This document shows positions 56,953 through 64,000 of a stretch of DNA of 64,000 nucleotides, piece by piece. Source of the DNA: Lasiodiplodia sp. COLG20 (taxonomy: Eukaryota; Ascomycota; Dothideomycetes; Botryosphaeriales; Botryosphaeriaceae); the NCBI GenBank assembly GCA_009801085.1, contig VNWV01000003.1, positions 3,968,001 to 4,032,000 of the forward strand, given 5' to 3'. A model generated the notes under the pieces. That model ran no database searches, was not told the DNA's origin, and was given only the letters and a program-made list of their open reading frames with translations. The position numbers and the translations under genes were made by a program. Every line of letters starts with the position of its first letter. Within the stretch, counting starts at the first letter, position 1.

Positions 56953-58470
56953 CTAAATTTGTCGGACTTCCTTACCCTTCATCTCAGGGCGCTCTGCCTC
57001 CCACTCGTCCCGAAGGACTGCAAATATGACGTCTGCGACGATCAGAGTCAAGCCCAAGCTCCAAACGAGCGTGATGGCATAGAAAAAGTTCGCGTTGCCA
57101 GAACCAGCGTAGATCCAGAGGTAATAGAACGCTGGTCCCAGGAAACTGGCGTACAGCAATGTTGCGCATGCAAGGAAAACATAGCGTGTAACTGGTTTGC
57201 TCGTCAGTATCATGATTCATGCAGATGATCAGGACTACTCACGCGGAAAGACATGGATGTAGAGAGGAAGCAGACTCAGAAATAGTCCGGTCTCCGCAAT
57301 GCTGGGGTAAGGCATGAAGACGGCAAAGATACCGAGCAACGCAACCACGACAAACAGCGGCTGGCTGCGGATGCGGAAGCTCAGCCCACCAACGTAGGCG
57401 GACATGTGCAGCCAGAAGACGCCCAAGAAGAACTCTCTGAACGAGTCGAACATTTCAATGAAAAAGTACCACCACAGCCCCACGTTCGGCGTTAGGTCAG
57501 GCAGCAGAAGGTGCGTGCCGTAGGTCGACGGGATGAATTCCCAGCTGCCCATGAGCAGACGTGACAAGAACAGCAACGCTCCGATTGTAACCGCCAGATC
57601 CGTGGTGTGGAAAAGCGTAAAGACCAGAGGATTGGGCGCGTCGTTCGCCTTGGCGCGGCGGCTTTCGGCGTCATAGCACAAGAGTAGCAGCGGCGGGAAC
57701 AACAGCAGCGGATATAGAGACAGGTACGACGCAAGCGATATGGCGAGGACGAAGGTGAAGGGTCGGCCGCGGGCGGCGCTCGCTATCGAGGTCAAGAGGA
57801 GCAGTGACGTGATGGCGGAGGTCGGGCGGCCAAGCATGGTCGCGATAATGAAGGGATTGAAGAGGTAGCTATCCAAGCTGTCAGCATTGGCTTCCGCCAA
57901 AAGCACAGGTATGCACATACCCAGCAGCAACCGCCAAGCTACCCCAGCGGAGATCCTTCCGCGGCGAGGTAAAGAGACGCGACGACACATTCTCGCCCGT
58001 TTCAGCGATGCGCATCAGGGCATTGGCGCTGAGCAAGTCCACAGCAATGTATATCAGATTTGTGGCCAGCGGGAAGGCGTAGATATCAGGCAGTAGGGAG
58101 AACAGCGGGAGCAGCAACGGAGCCTGCATACGTCAGCGAAAGGGCAGATAGTGGGCAGGCGAAGTGCGAGCGGACCTGATGGAAGACACCGCCATCGTAG
58201 GGGGACACATTGTGCTTATAGAGGAATAGGCCCTCCTGTACTGCGTCGAGTTAGCACAATGCTCGAGCGCGAGTAGCGGGACCTTAGGCGGGACATACAG
58301 CGCTTGAAGCTGGTGACGGGAGTGGAGATCTCGACCCGATCGGTAAGCAGGTCGGGAAGCGAGGGAAAGGCGACGAAGAGGAGCAGGCGCAGGGCTGCGG
58401 CGATGCCGAACAGCACGGCCTTTTGCTTGTCGAGAGGCATTGGGGGCCTGGGCGGAGGTGCGGGCGTCAT
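56953..58470 (-). CDS. GAB1: GPI transamidase subunit PIG-U / Gab1
   Basis: Five exons, 58470..58299, 58240..58176, 58123..57921, 57868..57243 and 57191..56953, give 434 residues, close to human PIG-U (435). Junctions restore SFKRL|QEGLFLYKHNVSPYDG, FHQ|APLLLPLFSLL, AVAAG|YLFNPFIIATMLGRP and HVFP|LTRYVFLACATLLY, all family landmarks. DRVEISTPVTSFKR opens the luminal loop and GLWWYFFIEMFDSFREFF is the conserved segment thought to contact the GPI lipid. About ten hydrophobic helices place it in the ER membrane, where it helps the transamidase complex recognise GPI and attach it to proteins. ATG 58440 (MPLDKQK) is an alternative start 30 nt further in. The gene is divergent from NOP7. Confidence 0.93.
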
Positions 58471-58995
58471 ATCATGGCGGTTGACAATGACGATGACGAG
58501 AGCTCCCCGTGGTGTTTTCGGCGCCGACGCGCGAGCTGCAGGGAAGGTGCAGGGGTGCAAAGGCGGTGGCAGAAAAAGTTGCGGAGCCGAAGCCTCGTCG
58601 CGCGCATCCAGAAACACCGCCGGCCACTTTCTCTCTTTCGCGCCTTCCGCTCAAGTCTCCTCCCAGCCGCTCGATCTTGTAAGTCTTGCTCTCCTATCTG
58701 TCGCCATGCCATCCCAGTCGCCGCCTGCGTATTCTTCCTCCGGTCTCTCAACATGGCCGATGTGCGTTTGCAATTGGCGGCGCTCACGATCGATCTCTTC
58801 GAGTACATCCTCTACCAGCTTCGCGTCGTTTTCCACGAGCTGGATATCGCTTTCCTGTGCTGCATTTTCTTTCTCGTTGAATCATCTCTTCGCCTGGGTG
58901 TCATCGTTCTCATCATCGCATCCGCCTGCTCTATAGTCTGCTCAGTACTGATTCGCCGCGACATAGAAAGAATCCTACAAGGGTAGAGCGCAGTC
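58471..58995. promoter_or_regulatory. Bidirectional promoter PIG-U / NOP7
   Basis: 525 bp between two conserved genes transcribed away from each other. T/C-rich tracts on the NOP7 side (58625-58730) are likely initiator and 5' UTR. It includes a 77-codon frame ending 9 nt before the NOP7 ATG, listed separately. Confidence 0.45.
58753..58986 (+). other. Upstream frame in the NOP7 leader, hydrophobic peptide
   Basis: ATG at 58753 opens 77 codons (MADVRLQLAALTIDLFEYIL..) ending in TAG, followed 9 nt later by the NOP7 ATG. The middle is strongly hydrophobic (RLGVIVLIIASACSIVC), as for one or two membrane helices. It could be a translated upstream ORF, a small separate gene or chance; codon use is only moderately coding-like. 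Confidence 0.25.
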
Positions 58996-60990
58996 ATGGC
59001 TGGAAGCAAAGTGAAGAAGGGCCAATCCGGCGCGGCCAAGAACTACATCACCCGCACCCAGGCCGTCCGCAAGCTGCAGGTCTCGCTGCCCGACTTCCGC
59101 CGCCTGTGCATCTTCAAGGGCATCTACCCTCGCGAGCCGCGCAACAAGAAGAAGGCGAACAAGAGCGCCACACACTCCACCACATTCTACTACACCAGAG
59201 ATATTCAATACCTTCTCCATGAACCACTGCTCAACAAGTTCCGCGATCACAAGGCCTTGGCCAAGAAGATCAGCCGCGCTCTCGGCCGTGGCGAGGTGGG
59301 AGATGCCTCCCGTTTGGAGAAGAACCTGACACCGCGCATGACCCTGGACCATATCATCAAGGAGCGCTACCCCACCTTCGTTGATGCTCTGCGCGACCTG
59401 GACGACTGCCTGTCCATGCTGTTCCTCTTCGCCAACCTGCCGTCCACCGCCGCCGTTCCCGCCAAGACCATCGCTCTCTGCAAGCGCCTGACGCTCGAGT
59501 TCGAGCACTACCTCATCGTCTCGCATTCGCTCCGCAAGTCTTTCCTTTCCATCAAGGGCATCTACTACCAAGCCACCATCCAGGGCCAGGACATCCTGTG
59601 GCTTGTCCCCTACAAATTTGTCCAGCGCGTCACCAACGACGTCGATTTCCGCATCATGGGCACCTTCGTTGAGTTCTACACCACGCTTCTCGGCTTCGTC
59701 AACTTCCGCCTGTACAACTCCGTCGGCCTCATCTACCCGCCCAAGTTCAACAAGGAGAGCGATGACCAAGGTGGAGAGCTGGGAGCCTTCACCCTTCAGG
59801 GTAAGGGCATTGGAGAGCAGCCCGCCATTGAGGCTGCGCCCACTGCCAATGGCGACGCGAAGGTGTCCAAGGCTGCTCAGGCTGCTGCCGACAAGGTCGC
59901 GAAGCTTGCCGAGCCCGACGCGGAGATGCAGGATGCCGACGAGGCCGCTGAGGCGGACAAGCCCACCGACGCCATCGACAAGTTCGAAGCTACCGGTGAG
60001 GACGCTGACGAGCTTCCCCAGCCTCAGGCCAGCAGCAGCGAGGCTGCCGCACTGTTCGACAAGTTCACCTTCTATCTTTCCCGTGAGACGCCTCGGGAAC
60101 CTCTGGAGTTCATCCTGAAGGCCTTCGGCTGCAAGCGCGTCGGCTGGGATGCCGTTCTCGGCGACGGCGCCTTCACCACCAACGAGGCCGATCCCGCCAT
60201 CACCCACCAGATCGTCGACCGCCCGAACATCCCCGTCCCCACCCTTCCCGAGTCTGAGCAAAACGGCGAGGCAAACGGCGCACAAAGGCTGAGGCCCGGC
60301 ACTCGCGTCCCTGGTCGCACCTACGTCCAGCCGCAGTGGGTGTGGGACTGCGCCAACCAGGGCAAGCTCCTGAGGCCCGACCTCTACGCTCCCGGCGCAA
60401 CGCTCCCGCCCCACCTGAGCCCGTGGGTCAAGCCCAAGAAGGGCGAGTACGATCCCACCAAGTCCCTGGAGGAGCAGGAACGCGAGGGCGAGGCCGAAGA
60501 GGCAGAGGAGGAGGACGAGTCCGAAGCCGAGGCGGAAGCACCCAAGAAGAAGAGCGTCAAGGAGAGCAAGCTCCTCGACCTGCCCGACGAAGTCGAGGCC
60601 GGCGAGGGCATGGACGTCGCCGGCTCCGAGGACGAGTCCGACGAGAAAGAAGACGAAGAGGAAGAGGAGGATGACGAGGCCGCGGAAGAACTCGACTCCG
60701 ACATCGACGAGGAAGCAGCCGCCCGCATCCAGCACCAGCGCGAACTCGAAGCCGAGGCCAAGGGCAAGCCGTACACTGCCGACGCAGACAAGAAGAAGAA
60801 GGGCGATGCACGGAAACGCAAGGCGAAGAAGGACAAGGCTGAGGAAGAGGAGCTGGATCGCCAGAAGATGATGATGTCGCGGAGCAAGAGGAAGCTGCTC
60901 GAGAAGATGACGTACAGCAACAAGAAGAAGGACGAGCAGGCTGAGAAGCTGCGATCGAAGAGGAGAAAGGTTGAGAAGAGTAAGGCGTAG
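58996..60990 (+). CDS. NOP7: Pescadillo homologue NOP7 (PeBoW complex, 60S biogenesis)
   Basis: Single exon, 664 residues. The start [20 protein letters not shown] followed by [20 protein letters not shown] is the invariant pescadillo N-terminus. [40 protein letters not shown] and [20 protein letters not shown] continue it. A BRCT domain lies at about 353-485 ([20 protein letters not shown] ... [19 protein letters not shown]). The C-terminus is a long acidic stretch ([20 protein letters not shown]) then a basic coiled-coil ([19 protein letters not shown]). It is nucleolar and acts with Erb1 and Ytm1 in 27S pre-rRNA processing. The insert at about 260-350, rich in Ala and Asp, is longer than in yeast. 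Long frames on the opposite strand are codon-bias shadows. Confidence 0.97.
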   Translation: MAGSKVKKGQSGAAKNYITRTQAVRKLQVSLPDFRRLCIFKGIYPREPRNKKKANKSATHSTTFYYTRDIQYLLHEPLLNKFRDHKALAKKISRALGRGEVGDASRLEKNLTPRMTLDHIIKERYPTFVDALRDLDDCLSMLFLFANLPSTAAVPAKTIALCKRLTLEFEHYLIVSHSLRKSFLSIKGIYYQATIQGQDILWLVPYKFVQRVTNDVDFRIMGTFVEFYTTLLGFVNFRLYNSVGLIYPPKFNKESDDQGGELGAFTLQGKGIGEQPAIEAAPTANGDAKVSKAAQAAADKVAKLAEPDAEMQDADEAAEADKPTDAIDKFEATGEDADELPQPQASSSEAAALFDKFTFYLSRETPREPLEFILKAFGCKRVGWDAVLGDGAFTTNEADPAITHQIVDRPNIPVPTLPESEQNGEANGAQRLRPGTRVPGRTYVQPQWVWDCANQGKLLRPDLYAPGATLPPHLSPWVKPKKGEYDPTKSLEEQEREGEAEEAEEEDESEAEAEAPKKKSVKESKLLDLPDEVEAGEGMDVAGSEDESDEKEDEEEEEDDEAAEELDSDIDEEAAARIQHQRELEAEAKGKPYTADADKKKKGDARKRKAKKDKAEEEELDRQKMMMSRSKRKLLEKMTYSNKKKDEQAEKLRSKRRKVEKSKA

Positions 60991-61642
60991 GTGTGCCTGT
61001 ATATAGATGGTGGTCGGGGTGAAGGACGGAAAAGCGGAAAAGTGCTTGGTCGCTTAGTGCGACTGTTCGTGGCTTCGTAACGCATTGATTGGGAATGGAG
61101 TTTAGGAGATAATTACGGTGGGTAGAAAAAGACTTTTTTCTGTTTCTGAAAGGAGATCGTGTTGTGTGATGAGTGCTGTGTTGGGCTATCAAAAGGATTG
61201 CCTGTCACGCTGAGCCCTACAAATTAAATGTAGTCGCGTAAGTACCCGTTATTATCGAATTCATGTTATAGCTACTCGAAAGGTGTTCTTGTTCTGTTTG
61301 CTGATCCTCAATGTTGCTGCCAGAATTTTACGACGCAAGTCAATCTACGCTGGGGAACCCTCTGTCGGAACCTCCTCCGACTCATCCCTCTCGTGCTTTG
61401 GTACTTTCTGTGGCGGCTCTGTCAACCCTGCACATATTGCTGGATCCTCTCGGATCGATGGAGCATGAACCGTAAGCCCCCATCTATGTATCTCGTTTAA
61501 CCAGTCCGCGTACCGTACAATGTTTTCCGCGTCAGCTAGGATTCCATTACCGTGTCATAGTGCAGCCGTTCCCCACGTGATGTACACCCTCAGCTCCTTA
61601 TCTCGTGGACGGACGAATGTCCACTCCGGTCGAAAGTCGGGA
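60991..61642. other. Convergent 3' intergenic region
   Basis: 650 bp between NOP7 and the glycosylase-like gene. AT-richer, no coding signal. Confidence 0.55.
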
Positions 61643-62083
61643 TTACGAGCATTTCCGCCGCCCGTCGTGGTCGGTCGCATATCCGCGGAACACGTCCAGA
61701 CAGAAGATGCGCCAGCAATCGTATGCGTACGGTCCGATGCCGTAGAGGTGTGCGATTTCGAGCTCGTCTCTATCTGGATAATTCCTCGTCGGATGGCATA
61801 TGTGTTTTCTAGGCGGATCCGCCATAAAGCTGGTGGCGAGCCGAATCAACGTCTCCGTACGTCTCGTTCCAAATCCCAAGCTCTTTGTCATCTCTTTGAC
61901 CTGTGTCCGTCCAGCTTGAATTAATTCCTCCGGCTTGGGAAAGCGTCGAATGAGCTCGTCGATGACAGGTATGGCTCGCCGGCCGTCCGTCTGGTTGAGT
62001 AGGATGACGGCGAGTAGTAGTCTTGGTAAGTTAAGCCTCAATGGCCCAATAGCCATATTCATAGCCAACCATGTGTAAACCAT
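61643..62083 (-). CDS. MBD4-like HhH-GPD DNA glycosylase domain
   Basis: A 146-residue frame from ATG 62083. It covers the glycosylase core: RLLLAVILLNQTDGRRAIPV, then DELIRRFPKPEELIQA, VKEMTKSLGFGTRRTETLIR and the helix-hairpin-helix plus active site LYGIGPYAYDCWRIFC. The Asp of GPYAYDCWRIF matches the catalytic Asp of MBD4 (GKYGNDSYRIF). Function by family: removes T or U from mismatches at deaminated 5-methylcytosine, in the nucleus. Unusual: it is shorter than known relatives, and the residues before RLLLAV do not contain the usual Trp-Lys segment, so the first 25 residues may come from a wrong start and a 5' exon may be missing. The upstream same-strand frames overlap it in another phase. 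Confidence 0.6.
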   Translation of the reverse strand: MVYTWLAMNMAIGPLRLNLPRLLLAVILLNQTDGRRAIPVIDELIRRFPKPEELIQAGRTQVKEMTKSLGFGTRRTETLIRLATSFMADPPRKHICHPTRNYPDRDELEIAHLYGIGPYAYDCWRIFCLDVFRGYATDHDGRRKCS

Positions 62084-62421
62084 ACACTTTTAGCAGGCTC
62101 TTGTCCCGCGGAGTCATTGGAGCCTTGGTGTGCTCCGTGCACTTTTTCATAAGCGTGAAGCAGTTGTATACCGCCATAGCAGCGGCAGCTGCGATCTGAT
62201 GGCGAGCTTTGCGATACTCTATCCCATTCTGCCTGTGCTCGATGAAAGGGTACGGCGTGAGTATCCTGCAGTCTCGGCTCGCCGGGGAATGAGTATGCTG
62301 GGCTCCCAACGATGTGTCGCCGTAAGGCTGTGAGCTCTTGCTTTGACTCAGCCATGGTGCTGGGCTTTGACCAATCCCTATGTCCACTTCTTATACTGGA
62401 AACCGGCCAGCGGAACGACAT
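62031..62421 (-). other. Unresolved overlapping reading frames upstream of the glycosylase
   Basis: Two minus-strand frames both look protein-like here. One (ATG 62421) contains MAESKQELTALRRHIVGSPA; the other (ATG 62387, ends 62031) reads IEYRKARHQIAAAAAMAVYN then TEHTKAPMTPRDKSLLKVYG with better third-position G/C in its second half. They may be two exons with an unseen splice, or two short exons of the glycosylase gene. I could not close a single model: no donor in the required phase joins either to the RLLLAV block. Confidence 0.3.
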
Positions 62422-62454
62422 CTCCAGAGCTTGCCATCTTTACGATTACTTCGA

Positions 62455-62815
62455 CTATTGGAGATTTATCTCACGACAAGTGTTCCTCGGTCTCGGGCGT
62501 CGAGTGTTCGTGCGTCGCGGTGGTGGTGGCTGGGCTCGCGTCGGAGCTCGATCTACTAGCTGGCTCTGGTGGTGATTCCTCGCAAATTGTCCGTTGGCGT
62601 AACCGATGTCCAGGTATCTCCAGGCGTCCGTCGGCGTATTTTCTTTGCTGAGTGAGTTTACGTAGCAGGGATGCGCCATGGTGTTGTTGGAAAGCGCAAC
62701 ACCGGTTGGGGAAAGCGGCACGCTCCAGCCCGGCACTTTCCCGCGTGAATATCTTCCCTCCAAGTTGTGACCACGCTGCCACGAACACAAGTGTGGAAGC
62801 ATGCATTGCTTTCAA
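62455..62815 (-). other. Unresolved coding-like region, possible secreted or broken protein
   Basis: Frame 1 (ATG 62815) starts MKAMHASTLVFVAAWSQLGG, weakly signal-peptide-like, and continues 114 residues with a Ser/Thr/Glu-rich tail. Frame 2 over 62455-62760 reads WSVPLSPTGVALSNNTMAHP then ENTPTDAWRYLDIGYANG, which looks more like a folded protein. A single-base frame change near 62730 would connect a start with the second frame. It may be a decayed gene; no family recognised. Confidence 0.25.
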
Positions 62816-63030
62816 TTATTAAGTAGTGTTAGCGAAATGCCTCTTGTTGAAATCTGCATACAAAACGACGGATATGCTTCGATCGAGAATAATGAATGTT
62901 TGACGGCCGTCATGAAAAGCAAGATAGAGCAACATCAAAAAGCAGCCCGCCACACACGACCCTCTTGAGATCCCATGCCCCAGCATCGTCTGCGCCCCTT
63001 CCTCACTATGCCACACTCCACAAATCAAGC
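62816..63030. other. Short intergenic region
   Basis: 215 bp between the unresolved region and the DUF3433-type gene; nothing seen. Confidence 0.4.
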
Positions 63031-64000
63031 TCAAGCCCTACTCGCATCCACCCGTCCGGCATCAATACCATACCTCATCTCTTCACCATCGGCGCCCCAC
63101 CACCCCAAGCGAAACACGTAGCCGTCCCATACTCCCGCCTTTTTCAGCTCTGAATTGCTCATCCACACTGCTCCTTCCGGCGTGATTTCCGGTTTGAGCA
63201 TGTCTGAGTCCGCCAACAGGCTTGCCGCAGCGGCAATGCTGCAGGGGTTCTTGGGCAGCAGCTTCCGAACGTCCATTAGGACGAAAGAAGTGGTGACGCA
63301 AAGAGCGATTGCTGCGAGGAGGGCTTGGAGGATGCGAGTCGAAGGCTCATTCTGGTAGAGGCGCCATACATTTGGGTTTGTGAGCGTGCTGGCTATTGGC
63401 GGAGTGTTGTTGACAGGCACCCGAAGCCCGATGTCAGCCGCTTGTGAGGTTATGATGCGGAACGCGTGCTCTATGGCGCTAGCCAGACGCGGAAAGTTCT
63501 CTTTACCGATGTAGTCGTTTATCGGCCAGTCGCTTGGACTGTGTCCGGACTCAGCTATGATTGCTTGGAACATGGAAACGAAGTCTTCCGTCGAGAAGAG
63601 GTTCTGGACGAATCCGAAGAAAGAATAATCGAATGTGTAAGCTGTCAAATTATTTCCCATAAACAACCTAGTAGTGCTTTCATCCGGAGCTATACTCAGA
63701 ATTTCCAATGAGGGGAAACTTAACTCGGTGAGGACGGTCATCTCTGAGACGGAAGACATGCAGGAAAACGCCGTATAATTTGTCTCACTCGTACCAATCA
63801 GCCCATGTATGCTTGGGCATTCCTCAGGAATCGGCTGGTTGTTGGAAGCAGCAAAGGATCTTACAATCGTGGCGAAACCGAAGGGGGCAGAGTTGTTGAC
63901 CCTACTCATGGAATACGATGGCAGTTGTGGGCAGCCAGAAACTGATGGATGCATCTCATCTATCGCCGACGCGTTTTTCCCGTTGGTGTCCGTGTAGGTG
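63031..64000 (-). CDS. DUF3433-type large membrane protein, 3' end only
   Basis: The frame is open from the window edge to the TAG ending at 63031, at least 322 residues. An Asn-glycosylation-rich extracellular stretch (YTDTNGKNASAIDE, ETNYTAFSC, GNNLTAYTF) precedes a transmembrane helix (RILQALLAAIALCVTTSFVL) and a cytosolic tail with SIAAAASLLADSDML, GAVWMSNSELKKAGVWDGYV and RLGWWG. The AxASLLADSxML and FRLGWW motifs are typical C-terminal marks of the fungal DUF3433 family of about 1000-1300-residue proteins. Function unknown; such proteins carry two large extracellular repeats and several helices. The start and N-terminal half lie beyond the window. Confidence 0.75.
   Translation of the reverse strand, partial: TYTDTNGKNASAIDEMHPSVSGCPQLPSYSMSRVNNSAPFGFATIVRSFAASNNQPIPEECPSIHGLIGTSETNYTAFSCMSSVSEMTVLTELSFPSLEILSIAPDESTTRLFMGNNLTAYTFDYSFFGFVQNLFSTEDFVSMFQAIIAESGHSPSDWPINDYIGKENFPRLASAIEHAFRIITSQAADIGLRVPVNNTPPIASTLTNPNVWRLYQNEPSTRILQALLAAIALCVTTSFVLMDVRKLLPKNPCSIAAAASLLADSDMLKPEITPEGAVWMSNSELKKAGVWDGYVFRLGWWGADGEEMRYGIDAGRVDASRA

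Noticed and set aside
58975..60735. Long open frame antisense to NOP7
   Set aside because: It mirrors the strongly biased coding frame of NOP7, is Leu/Gly/Val-rich and has no domain; a codon-bias shadow.
1..64000. Secondary-metabolite backbone genes, transposases, CRISPR, plasmid or viral genes
   Set aside because: Read both strands for PKS, NRPS, terpene-cyclase, transposase, integrase and capsid motifs and found none that hold up.

Overview
This window comes from a filamentous ascomycete (Pezizomycotina). The reasons are genes split by many short introns (mostly 46-75 bp, GT..AG with CTRAC-like branch sites), a Zn2Cys6 regulator, a HET-domain gene with a HET remnant, a fungal RNA-dependent RNA polymerase, a DUF3433-type membrane protein and several fungal MFS transporters. 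A Dothideomycete is my best guess, but it cannot be proven from the sequence. I found no rRNA, convincing tRNA, CRISPR array or intact transposase. All gene models were spliced by eye. Nearly all of them close in a single reading frame across every junction, which is the main support for the exon coordinates.

Layout. 0-13.5 kb is a mostly housekeeping block: mitochondrial ribosomal protein mS23 (+), a TatD nuclease (-), a large F-box/zinc-finger protein with a Q/H/P-rich tail (-), a Dal5-type MFS transporter (+), a DUF1857/AtaL-like protein (+) and an NCBP3-like cap-binding subunit (-). 13.5-22.5 kb is gene-poor: a 369-bp foldback or MITE-like element with 91-bp arms, a degraded coding stretch, a DHA1-type MFS drug transporter and 3.4 kb with no convincing gene. 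22.5-27.1 kb carries a seven-helix membrane protein and a secreted type-B carboxylesterase.

29.5-36.4 kb looks like a small self-contained metabolic cluster: a Zn2Cys6 regulator, a PhyH-type Fe(II)/2-oxoglutarate dioxygenase, a DAO-type FAD oxidoreductase and a Fen2/Liz1-type transporter. Together these would import, hydroxylate and oxidise a small, probably amine- or carboxylate-bearing compound; the substrate is unknown. It is followed by an RdRP of the RNA-silencing type (37.5-41.2 kb), a multi-exon protein ending in an incomplete CorA-like region, and an aromatic-compound FAD monooxygenase with a GC-AG intron.

49.9-53.9 kb is an accessory patch: an intact HET gene facing the broken C-terminal remnant of another HET gene, which runs on in frame directly after the stop codon of a C2H2 zinc-finger gene. 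55.7-61 kb returns to conserved genes: a small nuclear protein, the GPI-transamidase subunit PIG-U/Gab1 and the ribosome-biogenesis factor pescadillo/NOP7, the last two divergent. 61.6-64 kb holds an MBD4-like HhH-GPD glycosylase domain, poorly resolved reading frames and the 3' end of a DUF3433-type gene that leaves the window.
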